A stretch of DNA of 64,000 bases from Mesorhizobium metallidurans STM 2683 (GTDB lineage Bacteria; Pseudomonadota; Alphaproteobacteria; Rhizobiales; Rhizobiaceae), in contig NZ_CAUM01000146.1 in NCBI RefSeq assembly GCF_000350085.1, positions 80,810 through 144,809 of the forward strand. The letters are read 5' to 3'. The notes below the pieces were generated by a model. That model saw only the letters and a list, made by a program, of their open reading frames with translations, had not been told where the DNA came from and searched no databases. Positions 45,961 through 54,966 of this stretch are shown piece after piece. How positions within the stretch are numbered: position 1 is the stretch's first letter; every line of letters starts with the position of its first letter. The translations under genes and the position numbers were made by a program.

Positions 45961-47129
45961 GCGAACGCCTCCTGCCTGACGGGGTTGAGCTTCTCCAGGC
46001 CAAGCCTGATCGCGGCATCGAGCGCTTTCACCTGGCGGCGATGGAAGGCGCTGCCATCAACATCCCTGACATCGGCGGCCGCGGCTTCGAGCGCGGCGGC
46101 AAAGGCAAGCGGGTCATCGGTGACGACGCAGTTGTCCGGGCGATGGTCGATGCCGCGCAGCGAATGGCTGGTGGCGACGGAAGGCAGGCCGAGCTCGAAG
46201 GTCTCGATGGTCTTGAGCTGGACGCCGCTGCCGGCCGTGCTGATCAGCGGGATGACGGCGGCGCCGCGCACGAAGGCTTGCGCGTCGGGCACCCGTCCGA
46301 CGAATTCGACGCCCGGATGCGTCGAGATAACGGCCGACGGCACACCGCCGGCGATCCGGACCCGGAAATCGGGTTTGAGATGCGGCACTACCTTTTCCAG
46401 GAACCAGTCTAGGCCGATGCGATTGGGCTGCCAGGTCCATGTGCCGATCAGCGCCGCGTCGCAGTCGATACGGCGCTGGCTCGTTTGCTTCGGCGCCTCA
46501 TTGCACGTCACCAGCGGCAGCACCGCCGAGCGGTCGCCGGAAGCGACGCCGAGTGCCGGGCGATCTTCCTCGGCCAAGGTGAAGACGAAGCGCGCCCGGC
46601 GGCAAAGCCGTTCTTCCACCGCCTCGAGCAGCCTCGCCTCGCGGCGAAACAACAGGCGCTGGAAAAGACCGCCCGCGGCCGCGGCGTTCTGCTCAGCCGA
46701 ACGGTGCTCGACATTGTGGGCAATGAAGATCGACGGCCGGTCGTCGAAGAGCCTTTCGAAGGCGCCGGCGAACTGCACGGAATTCAGGATATAGCCATCG
46801 AAGGAGCCGGCGCGCTCGATGGCGGCGCGGACCTCGCTGTCGGACACAATGCGCAACTTGGCCGACGCGAAAGTGAGGCCGGAAAGCACCGCCCTTGCAA
46901 CCCAGGCGAGCTTTTGCAGCGATGATGCACTTTCAGTGCGGACATCGACGGCGCCGAGCACGATGGTGTTCTGCGGATCGCTCGCCGGCTTGCCCGGCCA
47001 GGTGAAGCCGATCACGGTGACGCGCGCGCCGGCGCGCCGCAAAGCAGCGATGATTGCGGCGTTGGCAATCTCATAGCCCGAGGCAAGAGCACCGTCGGGC
47101 ACGATCGATGTGGCGAACAGCAGATGCAT
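45957..47129 (-). CDS. Family 4 glycosyltransferase
   Basis: A 390-residue GT-B fold protein. MHLLFATSIVPDGALASGYEIANAAIIAALRRAGARVTVIG is the N-terminal domain; the donor-binding half includes ALIGTWTWQPNRIGLDWF, VEFVGRVPDAQAFVRGAAVIPLISTAGSGVQLKTIETFELGLPSVATSHSLRG. It is first in the three-gene coupled cluster. Start 47129 is chosen because GGATAGGTG lies next to it; an ATG 30 bases earlier is possible. Confidence 0.88.
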   Translation of the reverse strand: MHLLFATSIVPDGALASGYEIANAAIIAALRRAGARVTVIGFTWPGKPASDPQNTIVLGAVDVRTESASSLQKLAWVARAVLSGLTFASAKLRIVSDSEVRAAIERAGSFDGYILNSVQFAGAFERLFDDRPSIFIAHNVEHRSAEQNAAAAGGLFQRLLFRREARLLEAVEERLCRRARFVFTLAEEDRPALGVASGDRSAVLPLVTCNEAPKQTSQRRIDCDAALIGTWTWQPNRIGLDWFLEKVVPHLKPDFRVRIAGGVPSAVISTHPGVEFVGRVPDAQAFVRGAAVIPLISTAGSGVQLKTIETFELGLPSVATSHSLRGIDHRPDNCVVTDDPLAFAAALEAAAADVRDVDGSAFHRRQVKALDAAIRLGLEKLNPVRQEAFA

Positions 47130-47468
47130 CTCACCTATCCTGTCCGATGCAGCTAGCAAAGCGGGGTGAAGCCTTGATTAAGCGGCAACAATCGATGGTT
47201 GAAGGCCACAGGTTTTGCCTGCCCGTTCACGAAAGGTGATTAACGAAACGCTATTCCTAAGCTTTTGAATTTGTTTAAATTGACTACCAGTTTAGGTCCA
47301 AGCGCATCGAGACGTTCGTGCTTCGTGCCGGAAACGTCGGATGCGCGTTGTTAGGTAGCTGGCGTTGAAAGGCCTTGAAGCGCAAGGGTTGCGTTACGAG
47401 CGGCGTTATCCTGAGCCAAATTCAACATTTATGTTGACTTCAACATTTGTGTGGAACACCTTATATGT
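47130..47468. promoter_or_regulatory. Intergenic stretch with probable hicAB operator
   Basis: No gene is seen in these 339 bases. At 47423-47436 is a perfect palindrome CAACAT-TT-ATGTTG, and the half-site CAACATTT recurs at 47441. A TTGACT hexamer (47434-47439) overlaps the palindrome and TTATAT lies at 47461, with longer than ideal spacing. HicB proteins commonly repress by binding such palindromes. Confidence 0.5.
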
Positions 47469-47657
47469 GTGAACAGCAAAGAACTGAAGAAATGGCTTGC
47501 CGCACAGGGTTGCACCTTCGAAACGAAGAAGGGTGGCTCTGGTCATTTGATCATACGACGAGGTGACCGCAAGTCGGAATTGCCAATGCATGGTGCCGGC
47601 AAGGAACTTGGTACCGGCCTGGTCAACGCAATCAAAAAGCAGTTGGGGTTGAAGTGA
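47469..47657 (+). CDS. hicA: HicA family mRNA interferase toxin
   Basis: A 62-residue protein starting with GTG at 47469 (NSKELKKWLAAQGCTFETKKGGSGHLII). The catalytic histidine lies in GSGHLII, and the C-terminal GKELGTGLVNAIKKQLGL is standard for HicA. It has a dsRBD-like fold and cleaves mRNA. Its TGA overlaps the hicB ATG by one base. Confidence 0.9.
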   Translation: MNSKELKKWLAAQGCTFETKKGGSGHLIIRRGDRKSELPMHGAGKELGTGLVNAIKKQLGLK

Positions 47658-48079
47658 TGGCTGGATATCGCATCAACGTGGAACCGGACGATAATGGCAC
47701 TCTGCTCATTACATGTCCGCAGTTGCCAATCGTGGTGACATTTGCCGAGGAGGAATACCTTGTCCGTCGACATGCAGTCGATGCGATAGAGACTGTCCTG
47801 GCAAGCATGATCGATGATGGTGAGGACATCCCGCACCCGGATGGAAAGCCAGGCGTAGTCATAGACCTGCCCGCTCTGACTTGGCTTAAGCTCAATCTTT
47901 ATTGGTCACTACGTGAGGCAGGAATTACGCGCGCCGAGTTGGCGAGACGCCTAAACTGGAAACGCGAGTCGGTCGATCGCCTATTTCGACTCGATCACAA
48001 ATCGAGGCTCGAGCAGATAGAGTCGGCCTTTGCCGCGCTAGGGCGCACAGTGGAAGTTGACGTTCGCGTCGCGGCTTAG
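47657..48079 (+). CDS. hicB: HicB family antitoxin
   Basis: A 140-residue protein. Residues 1-70 are the partly degraded RNase H-like HicB domain (YRINVEPDDNGTLLITCPQLPIVVTFAEEEYL), and about 85-135 form a helix-turn-helix (LREAGITRAELARRLNWKRESVDRLFRLDHKSRL). It neutralises HicA and should repress its own promoter via the palindrome at 47423. Confidence 0.9.
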   Translation: MAGYRINVEPDDNGTLLITCPQLPIVVTFAEEEYLVRRHAVDAIETVLASMIDDGEDIPHPDGKPGVVIDLPALTWLKLNLYWSLREAGITRAELARRLNWKRESVDRLFRLDHKSRLEQIESAFAALGRTVEVDVRVAA

Positions 48080-48141
48080 TTACGAAACGTTATCGTCGGA
48101 GTGCTATCGAGAGCCGAAGTCACCTCCTGGGCTGGACACTG

Positions 48142-49140
48142 ATGATCCCTTCGCCATCGGACGGTTCGGTATCGATAGCGGGGCGGTCTCCGAAACTTGG
48201 CGCGGAGATCGTCGAGGCCGTTGTCACGCTGCCGACCTTCAAACGGCCGCGGCAGCTGCTGGCGACGCTTGCATCGCTCAAGGCGCAGGAAACCGGCAGA
48301 CGCTTCGCCGTGATCGTCATGGAAAACGAAACGGAGGCGCGCGCCGGCGCCAAAGCGGCGCTGCCGTTGTTCGAGCGCGGCGAGATGTCAGGCATGGTGA
48401 TCGTCGCGCATGAGCGCGGCAATTGCAGCGCCTACAATGCCGGCTGGCAGACGGCGATCCTGCATTTCCCTGCTTTCAGGCATCTCCTGGTCATCGACGA
48501 CGACGAGATCGCCGATCCGCAGTGGCTGGAGCGTATGTGCAAGGCGGCCGAGACGCTCGGCGCCGACATTGTCGGCGGCCCGCAAGTGCCTGACTTCGCC
48601 GAGGCGACCCATGCGAGATGGGCAACGCATCCGGTCTTTGCGCCGCCTTACCGGGAGACCGGGCGTGTGCCCGCGCTCTATTCGTCGGGCAATCTCCTGG
48701 TGGGGCGCAACGTGCTCACCGCCATGGGCCCGCCCTTCCTCGACCTGAAGTTCAACTTCATGGGCGGCGGCGATTCCGATTTCCTGAGCCGTGCCGCGCA
48801 ACGGGGCTTCGTGCTCGGCTGGTGCGCCGAGGCGAAAGTGCATGAGACCGTGCCGGCCCGGCGCGTCGAGGCCGACTGGATCCGCGCCCGCAGCCTGCGT
48901 AACGGCGTCATCTCGACATTGGTCGAGAAGAAGAAGCGGACCGGCACGCCACTTGCCGGCACCAAGGTCTTCCTGAAGAGCCTGGCGCTGCTTGCCGCTT
49001 CGCCGTTTCGCGGCGCCATCAGGCTGGCGCAGACGGGATCGCTGGCGATTGCCTTGTATCCCGTCCATGTGGCGCTCGGCCGCGTGCTTGCCGAATTCGG
49101 ATATGCCAATGAGCAGTACCGCCAGCCTGAGAAGAACTGA
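48142..49140 (+). CDS. Family 2 glycosyltransferase
   Basis: A 332-residue GT-A protein. VEAVVTLPTFKRPRQLLATLASL is the N-terminal nucleotide-sugar fold, VIDDDEIADPQWLE contains the DDD metal motif, and GGGDSDFLSRAAQRG with WCAEAKVHETVPARR is the acceptor half. Its end overlaps the Wzy/ligase gene by 32 bases. It belongs to the surface-polysaccharide cluster, after hicAB. Confidence 0.9.
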   Translation: MIPSPSDGSVSIAGRSPKLGAEIVEAVVTLPTFKRPRQLLATLASLKAQETGRRFAVIVMENETEARAGAKAALPLFERGEMSGMVIVAHERGNCSAYNAGWQTAILHFPAFRHLLVIDDDEIADPQWLERMCKAAETLGADIVGGPQVPDFAEATHARWATHPVFAPPYRETGRVPALYSSGNLLVGRNVLTAMGPPFLDLKFNFMGGGDSDFLSRAAQRGFVLGWCAEAKVHETVPARRVEADWIRARSLRNGVISTLVEKKKRTGTPLAGTKVFLKSLALLAASPFRGAIRLAQTGSLAIALYPVHVALGRVLAEFGYANEQYRQPEKN

Positions 49141-50428
49141 GCGCGCGCCGCTCAGCGCTGCCTTCACGCGCGACGGCGTCGCCACCGCAATCGCCGCGCT
49201 GCTGTTTACCGTCATCCTGGTATCGTTCCGGCCGTTCCAGCCGGCCGGCGCCGAACTGACCGGCGATGGCGGCGACATCGTCAACCAGCTCGGCTTCGGC
49301 GCGCTTGGCGCGATCTCGATCTTCTCGCTGATGGCGTTCGCCGACCCCAGCGTGGTGCGTTCGCTGCTCAGCCCGTCCTGGCTGTTGATGCTGGGTTTCT
49401 TCATGCTGTCGGTGGTGATGGCGACCGATCCGCCGTCGGCCATGCGCGCCGCTTCCTTCACGCTGATCGGCATCATGACGATGGCGACGATCCTGGCGCT
49501 TCCGCGCGACGCGGAAGCGTTCTCGAAAGTCATCATTTTCACCATCGTCATCGTCATGGGGCTCTCCTATGTCGGGCTCATCGTCTTTCCGCTCGAGGCG
49601 CTGCACACCGCCGATTCGCAGGAGCCCGAACATGCCGGCCTCTGGCGCGGCGTCTTCACCCACAAGAACATCGCCGGGCCGATCATGGCCTGCTTCAGCT
49701 TCGCCGGCCTGTACCTCTACCGGCGCGGACAGCGGCTGTGGGGTGCCGCAATCTTCTGCGCGGCCATGGTCTTCGTGTTCCACACGGGATCCAAGACGAC
49801 CGCCGGACTGGTGCCGTTCTCGATCCTGATCGTCGTGCTGCCGAGCCTCATCGGCATGCGGCTCGGCACACCGGTCCTGTTTGCGCTGGCAGTCATCGCC
49901 ACGGCGGTGGGCACGCTCGGCATCGTCTTCCTGCCGCCGGTAAAATATCTGGCGTCGATCTATTTCCCGGACATGACCTATACCGGACGTACGACGCTGT
50001 GGGAGTTCGCCGGCGACATGCTGGCGAAGAGGCCGTGGACCGGTTATGGCTATGAGAGCTTCTGGGGCACGCCGCTGCTCCTGAACCAGGACCAGCCCTT
50101 CGACCGGCCCTGGGATATCAGAACCATCGTGCACGGCCATGACGGCTATCTCGACATCGCCGTGCTGATGGGCATTCCAGCGCTGTGCGTGGCGGTCTAC
50201 ACGTTCCTGATCGCGCCGCTGCGCGACTACATGCGCATTCCCCTGCGCAAGGAGAACATCTATCTCGGCGACTTCTTCATGATGGTGGTGCTGTTCACCG
50301 CGTTGAACGCCTTCCTCGAAAGCTTCTTCTTCCGCCGCGCCGATCCGGTCTGGATGTTCTTCGTTTTTGGCGTGCTGGGCCTCAGGCAAGTGTCGTTGCG
50401 GCCGCTCGCGGTTCGCCGTCAGTCCTGA
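49109..50428 (+). CDS. O-antigen ligase / polymerase-like membrane protein (Wzy_C)
   Basis: A 439-residue protein with about ten predicted membrane helices and the Wzy_C pattern GRTTLWEFAGDMLAKRPWTGYGYESFWG in the large periplasmic loop. It polymerises repeat units or ligates the chain. The start at 49109 overlaps the preceding glycosyltransferase. With flippase and co-polymerase, this makes a complete Wzx/Wzy-type set. Confidence 0.85.
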   Translation: MSSTASLRRTERAPLSAAFTRDGVATAIAALLFTVILVSFRPFQPAGAELTGDGGDIVNQLGFGALGAISIFSLMAFADPSVVRSLLSPSWLLMLGFFMLSVVMATDPPSAMRAASFTLIGIMTMATILALPRDAEAFSKVIIFTIVIVMGLSYVGLIVFPLEALHTADSQEPEHAGLWRGVFTHKNIAGPIMACFSFAGLYLYRRGQRLWGAAIFCAAMVFVFHTGSKTTAGLVPFSILIVVLPSLIGMRLGTPVLFALAVIATAVGTLGIVFLPPVKYLASIYFPDMTYTGRTTLWEFAGDMLAKRPWTGYGYESFWGTPLLLNQDQPFDRPWDIRTIVHGHDGYLDIAVLMGIPALCVAVYTFLIAPLRDYMRIPLRKENIYLGDFFMMVVLFTALNAFLESFFFRRADPVWMFFVFGVLGLRQVSLRPLAVRRQS

Positions 50429-50516
50429 CAGGACTTTCCCGCATCGCCGCGAGCGTCTATGGAAAGCACTCCTTTCCGGAACCGGTTTCCGGGGTCGCGT
50501 TCTAGCGGAGGCTTCC

Positions 50517-51332
50517 ATGACGATCAGGCTTGTTCTCGCCGGCTGCGGCAATATGGGCTACGCCATGCTGTCTGGCTGGCTGAAGTCCGGCAAGCTCGCA
50601 CCGGCGGCGGTCTTTGCGGTCGAACCCAATGCCGACTTGCGCAAACGCGTCGAAGCGCTGGGTTGCGGCTCTTCGGCGGATGCCGGCGGCATTCCGGCGG
50701 ATGCGGCGCCTGATCTGGTCGTCATCGCCGTGAAACCGCAGGTGATCCGCGATGTGACCGCCGCCTACAAGCGTTTTGGCGATGGCCGCACCACCTTCGT
50801 CAGCATCGCCGCCGGAACCCCGGTCGCCACTTTCGAGGAGATACTGGGCAATCGCGCGCCGATCATCCGCTGCATGCCCAACACGCCGGCGGCGATCGGC
50901 AAGGGCATGATGGTGGTGTTTTCCAACAGACTTGTCTCCGACGATGCCAAGCGTTTCGTCGCCGACCTGCTTTCGGCGAGCGGCGAGGTGGCCGACATCG
51001 ACGACGAAAGCCTGATGGATGCCGTGACGGCCGTGTCCGGATCCGGCCCGGCCTATGTCTTCCATTTCATCGAAGCGCTGACCGTGGCCGCCGAAAAAGC
51101 CGGGCTGCCGACCAGGACCGCCAGGCTGCTGGCCATGCAGACGGTCTATGGCGCCGCCTCGCTTGCAGCCGAAAGCGGCGAGGAGCCGGGCGTGCTGCGC
51201 CAGCAGGTCACCAGCCCCAATGGCACGACAGCCGCCGCGCTTGCGGTGCTGATGGGCGGGGAACGGCTGACAAATCTGCTCACAGAAGCTGTTGCGGCAG
51301 CGCGGCTAAGGTCGATCGAACTCGGAAAATAG
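50517..51332 (+). CDS. proC: Pyrroline-5-carboxylate reductase
   Basis: A 271-residue enzyme. LAGCGNMGYAMLSGWL is the NADP Rossmann motif; IIRCMPNTPAAIGKGM and the signature AVSGSGPAYVFHFIEALTVAAEKAGLP plus QQVTSPNGTTAAAL are conserved. It makes proline from pyrroline-5-carboxylate. CGGAGG precedes the ATG at 50517. A monocistronic housekeeping gene between the polysaccharide region and vapBC. Confidence 0.95.
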   Translation: MTIRLVLAGCGNMGYAMLSGWLKSGKLAPAAVFAVEPNADLRKRVEALGCGSSADAGGIPADAAPDLVVIAVKPQVIRDVTAAYKRFGDGRTTFVSIAAGTPVATFEEILGNRAPIIRCMPNTPAAIGKGMMVVFSNRLVSDDAKRFVADLLSASGEVADIDDESLMDAVTAVSGSGPAYVFHFIEALTVAAEKAGLPTRTARLLAMQTVYGAASLAAESGEEPGVLRQQVTSPNGTTAAALAVLMGGERLTNLLTEAVAAARLRSIELGK

Positions 51333-51333
51333 G

Positions 51334-51726
51334 CTAAGCGAGGTCGGTCTGCGAGAAGTCGTTGCCCTTGTAGAGCAACGACATGCTGCGGCTTTTCGCG
51401 CAGGCATAAAAGAGACAGTCGGCAAGATTTAGCTGGGCGGGATGTCCGCGTCCCTTCCCATAGGTCGCGAAAGCCTGGATCGCGAGCTTGGCATCGCCTG
51501 CGTCGATCGGCACGATTTCGATTTCAGCCTCACGAAGAAATGCCTCGATTGCCGCTTCCGCGACAAGCGGTTCAACGGCAAGCAGCGTGGAAAGCCGCAT
51601 GGCCGCTTCGAGCACCACCAATGCGGAGGTTATCCTTGCGGGTGCTTCCTCCATGCGGTTGCTCCACTCGCCAGCATCCTCTTCTCCCGAAAGTATCGCG
51701 ACAACCACGGAGGTGTCGACGAACAT
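51334..51726 (-). CDS. vapC: VapC family PIN-domain ribonuclease toxin
   Basis: A 130-residue PIN protein. MFVDTSVVVAIL contains the first catalytic Asp, ALVVLEAAMRLS the Glu, and NLADCLFYACAKSRSMSLLYKGNDFSQTDL the later Asp residues. The start at 51726 overlaps the antitoxin stop by one base (TGATG). It cleaves RNA when free of VapB. Confidence 0.92.
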   Translation of the reverse strand: MFVDTSVVVAILSGEEDAGEWSNRMEEAPARITSALVVLEAAMRLSTLLAVEPLVAEAAIEAFLREAEIEIVPIDAGDAKLAIQAFATYGKGRGHPAQLNLADCLFYACAKSRSMSLLYKGNDFSQTDLA

Positions 51727-51968
51727 CAGGAGTGGCCCCACATTTCGTCGATCTCATCCTTGCTTAAAGCCCGACCGCCCTGGCCCGCTCTGGCCTTGAA
51801 GTCGTTAGCAATCAGAGCCAGCCGCTCGGCCAGGGGAATGCGTTCGCTTTCCCGCCTCAACTCGGATTCAAGCGCCTCGATGACCGCTTCGGTCATGGAG
51901 ATCTTGCGCTTGGCGGCAAGCCGTTCCGCCAGTTCGCGTGCGCGAGGGTCTCTGATCTGGAGATTCAT
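51726..51968 (-). CDS. vapB: VapB family antitoxin
   Basis: An 80-residue protein: N-terminal MNLQIRDPRARELAERLAAKRKISMTEAVIEALESEL is the ribbon-helix-helix-like PSK domain of type II antitoxins, followed by a C-terminal toxin-binding part ending DEIDEMWGHS. It precedes vapC by translational coupling and should repress its promoter. Confidence 0.9.
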   Translation of the reverse strand: MNLQIRDPRARELAERLAAKRKISMTEAVIEALESELRRESERIPLAERLALIANDFKARAGQGGRALSKDEIDEMWGHS

Positions 51969-52065
51969 TTGACTGGTCTCAGTTGTTCTCTATCACTACA
52001 ACATAGGGAGTTTGTCATGACAAAACCAGAAGAACAGCTGCGAAATTGCAGCCGAGGCTTGGGCT

Positions 52066-53379
52066 TCAACTGCCATACAGCATCTCGTCCTGCAGCCGGC
52101 GCAAGGCGAACAGTCTGGTCGTCCGGTCGGGCGCGGCATTGTCCGCCGTCAGCAATTCGCCCTTGCTGACCGGCTTCAGCACCTTGCCGCCTTCGAGCAG
52201 GCCAACCGGCACCGCGCGGTTGGCGCGGGCTTCTTCGACGGTCATGGTCCAGGAGCGGTAGCAGGTCTCGCCGATGGCGTCGAAATTCTCGCCGGCGGCA
52301 AGGTCGCGCTTGGCCACTGCGCAGACTTCCGCAACCGGCTTCGGCAGCGGCACCATGTCCGGCTTGCCGTACAGCGCGATGCGCGCGGCGGTCAGCGGCA
52401 CTTCCAGCGAGGTCAGATGATAGGGCCGGAAGAAGCTGTAATAGGGACCGTGGCCGATATGGAGATCGTCCATGCGCTCGATGATGCGCGGATGCGTCGC
52501 CTCGACGATGACGAAGACGCCGGGCGCCACGCCCTTGCCGATCGTGTAGTCGACGACGCCTTTCCTGGACAGGATGCCGCCATCGGCGCGCGGGATGAGC
52601 ACCTTGGCCAGTTCATCGCGATCGGCCTTGGGGCCGTGCATCCCCGCAATGTCCGGGACGAGCCCGGTGGCGTTGGCGATGGCGCACATCTCGACCATGG
52701 TCTTCGAGCCGTCGACAAACTCGACCAGCATGCGCGGGTTCATATTGCGGCGCAGCGCCTCCTCGCGATAGTCGTCGGGAACCGCTCCGTGGTTGAGCGG
52801 ATTGTTCTTGCCCTTGCCGGCCGAGACGATGGTGTAGCCGAGCGCGGCGGCGAACTCGATCAGCTCCATGCAGCTCGACGGCTCGTCCCCGGCGCCGACC
52901 GAATAGACGACACCGAGCCGGTCGGCCTGCTGCTTCAAATAGCAGCCGATGGTGACGTCGGCCTCGACGTTCATCATCACCAGATGCTTGCCATGCTCCA
53001 TCGCCTTCAGATCGAAATCGGCGGCGACGCCGGGCTTGCCGGTGGCGTCGATGACCACGTCGATCAGCGGATTGGTGACCAGCATCTCGTTCGAGGTGAT
53101 GGCGATCTTCCCGCTCTCGATCGCCTCGGCGACTTTTGAAGGGGCGTCCGCTTCGACGGCCATAGCCTCGTCGCCATAGGCAATGCGGATTGCCTCGCGG
53201 GCGGTATGCGGGCGCCGCGTCGAAATGGCCGAGATCGAAATGCCCGGCATCAGCATGCCTTGCGTCACCAGATCGGTGCCCATTTCGCCCGAGCCGATGA
53301 CGCCGATACGCACCGGGCGGCCTTCGCTGGCACGCTTGGCGAGATCGCGGGCTAGCCCGGTCAGGGCGACATTGGTCAT
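52066..53379 (-). CDS. NAD(P)-dependent oxidoreductase with SAF domain
   Basis: A 437-residue protein. The N-terminal Rossmann motif is RIGVIGSGEMGTDL (residues 23-36), and the fold resembles homoserine dehydrogenase-like enzymes. VDVVIDATGKPG and VYSVGAGDEPSSCMELIEFA follow; a C-terminal SAF-type domain spans about 340-437 (AVAKRDLAAGENFDAIG). Relatives are found in sugar-acid catabolic clusters, but there are no such neighbours here, so the substrate is unknown. Confidence 0.8.
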   Translation of the reverse strand: MTNVALTGLARDLAKRASEGRPVRIGVIGSGEMGTDLVTQGMLMPGISISAISTRRPHTAREAIRIAYGDEAMAVEADAPSKVAEAIESGKIAITSNEMLVTNPLIDVVIDATGKPGVAADFDLKAMEHGKHLVMMNVEADVTIGCYLKQQADRLGVVYSVGAGDEPSSCMELIEFAAALGYTIVSAGKGKNNPLNHGAVPDDYREEALRRNMNPRMLVEFVDGSKTMVEMCAIANATGLVPDIAGMHGPKADRDELAKVLIPRADGGILSRKGVVDYTIGKGVAPGVFVIVEATHPRIIERMDDLHIGHGPYYSFFRPYHLTSLEVPLTAARIALYGKPDMVPLPKPVAEVCAVAKRDLAAGENFDAIGETCYRSWTMTVEEARANRAVPVGLLEGGKVLKPVSKGELLTADNAAPDRTTRLFALRRLQDEMLYGS

Positions 53380-53415
53380 GCGGGGACATCCACTGCTTTT
53401 AAGTCCTTGTTTTTA

Positions 53416-53459
53416 TGCATGTCGTCACCTGAAAACCGCTATGCACTTCCGGGCGACAT
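53416..53459. repeat. Interspersed palindromic repeat (copy C)
   Basis: TGCATGTCG ... GAAAACCGCTATGCACTT ... CGACAT follows the same block order as copy A at 18521. The rest of the 263-base gap shows no gene. Confidence 0.7.
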
Positions 53460-53642
53460 CTATCAGGTGGCGGAATAGCAGGGAACGGTCCCAGTTTTCC
53501 AATAAAACCGGCTGGCGGCGGCAATTTCTTGCGCATGGCTGCTTCCTGGAGAAGATTGCAATTCGGCTAGTAAGGCCCGCGGCTCCGTACCGTCCTGCTT
53601 GGCGTCGAGACGCTGCAAGGTGTTGCCGAGCCGAACTGGCCG

Positions 53643-53840
53643 TTGGCCCGACGCGCAGGTGCTTCCCGCGCGCCACGGTATCGGGCAGGACTCGCTGCTT
53701 TCGGTGAAGCACTGGAAAGGGCCAAGGACGTGAGACGTTTCCGCGCGTTCGATGTACTCTCCAGCCTGGTGTTTCTCCTGGCCGGCATGATCGGCGTCCT
53801 GCTCTATCTGGAGGTCGCTCATGCGCTCGCGCTGAATTGA
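53643..53840 (+). CDS. Possible small single-helix membrane protein
   Basis: A 65-residue frame starting with TTG; an in-frame GTG at 53730 is an alternative. Its C-terminal part has one membrane helix (FDVLSSLVFLLAGMIGVLLYLEV). There is no strong ribosome site. The main support is the intrinsic terminator 16 bases after its stop, which implies a plus-strand transcript here. Not recognised. Confidence 0.35.
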   Translation: MARRAGASRAPRYRAGLAAFGEALERAKDVRRFRAFDVLSSLVFLLAGMIGVLLYLEVAHALALN

Positions 53841-53856
53841 TTTGCATGGGAGCCCG

Positions 53857-53891
53857 AGCCCGCCGTGCCGAAAGGTGCGGCGGGCTTTTTT
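53857..53891 (+). terminator. Intrinsic terminator (copy 1)
   Basis: AGCCCGCCGTGCC / GGTGCGGCGGGCT stem with GAAA loop and six T residues. A similar hairpin lies at 54550, on the other side of brnTA. Confidence 0.85.
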
Positions 53892-53921
53892 ACGTTTTCA
53901 GTCGGACGGTGCCTAGCGGCT

Positions 53922-54221
53922 TCAGCCGACCTTTGCGGCCTTCAGTGCTTCGTTGATGCGGCTCTGCCAGCCTGGACCGGTGCGGCGGAACTTCTCAATC
54001 ACGTCCTGATCGAGCCGGATGTTGATGGCCTTCTTCGGCTTCTCCAGTGGGGGACGGCCGCCAAGGTTCTTCTCCATCTTCGCCGCCATCTCGGGGAATA
54101 CCTCGGCAAATGGCCTGGCCTGCCTTAGCTGCTCATCGGTGAGCGCGGGGATATCGGCCTCGTCCCAATCCTTCTTGGTATAGCCGCGACCAGGTTCGAA
54201 CTTGCTCTTCTTGCGGATCAT
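53922..54221 (-). CDS. brnA: BrnA family antitoxin
   Basis: A 99-residue protein. The C-terminal half KKAINIRLDQDVIEKFRRTGPGWQSRINEALKAA is the ribbon-helix-helix region of BrnA antitoxins; the N-terminus is charged and probably binds the toxin. It overlaps brnT by 4 bases. Confidence 0.9.
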   Translation of the reverse strand: MIRKKSKFEPGRGYTKKDWDEADIPALTDEQLRQARPFAEVFPEMAAKMEKNLGGRPPLEKPKKAINIRLDQDVIEKFRRTGPGWQSRINEALKAAKVG

Positions 54222-54466
54222 TCGACCAGCCTCCTTTCCTTGGCATTTGCGCGCCTCATGGTGATGACCGAAAGCCCTTCGGTCCCAAGATAGGCGAACA
54301 CGACAACAACGCTGTTGTCCGCCAGACGGCCGATCGCAAAGTACCGGTTCGCCTTGGCGGGGATGATGCGAGCGTTCAGGAAGAACGTTTCGTCCAGAGA
54401 CGCGAAGTCCAGCCCATGTTTCTCAAGGGTGGTGATACGCTTCGGTTCGTCCCAAACGATCATCAT
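54218..54466 (-). CDS. brnT: BrnT family ribonuclease toxin
   Basis: An 82-residue protein. MMIVWDEPKRITTLEKHGLDFASLDETFF and the C-terminal SVITMRRANAKERRL are BrnT features (RelE-like fold). Start taken at the double ATG, 54466; another upstream ATG exists at 54502. Toxin before antitoxin is the normal brnTA order. Confidence 0.9.
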   Translation of the reverse strand: MMIVWDEPKRITTLEKHGLDFASLDETFFLNARIIPAKANRYFAIGRLADNSVVVVFAYLGTEGLSVITMRRANAKERRLVE

Positions 54467-54549
54467 TGGTTTCTGTATATACGAAAACCATGCGCCGGGC
54501 AATAACTATTTGTGGATACAGAAACATTGATATGACCGATCCGACGCCA

Positions 54550-54578
54550 GCCGTGCCCGAAAGGCGCGGCGGGCTTTT
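54550..54578 (+). terminator. Terminator-like hairpin (copy 2, upstream of brnT)
   Basis: GCCGTGCC / GGCGCGGC stem with CGAAA loop and five T residues. About 30 bases nearly match the terminator at 53857, so the two bracket brnTA as direct repeats. There is no obvious plus-strand gene ending here. Confidence 0.5.
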
Positions 54579-54731
54579 TGCGTTCGAGATCTGCGCTAAA
54601 TCGATGGCAAACGGCCCGACCCGGGAACGCTCAGTGAACAAACCTTGCCAATTTCCTGCCAATATGTGGTGTGTGGCTGTGCATACTAATGCGTGGACTT
54701 GTCGAAAGAGCCAACAAAAAGCCTTGAAATC

Positions 54732-54806
<75 letters not shown>

Positions 54807-54966
54807 CGCCGATGGCGGGGCTTCTGCCATATCGAACCGGCAAGCGCAAGGCCAAGCGCGAGTATGTGTGGAAGCCGGCTCCGGACGGCTTTCCAGGACA
54901 TGGCGGCGCCACAATGTTGGCTATGCCTGATTGCTGGGTTGGCTGGTCGCCAGCCGGGACAGGACC

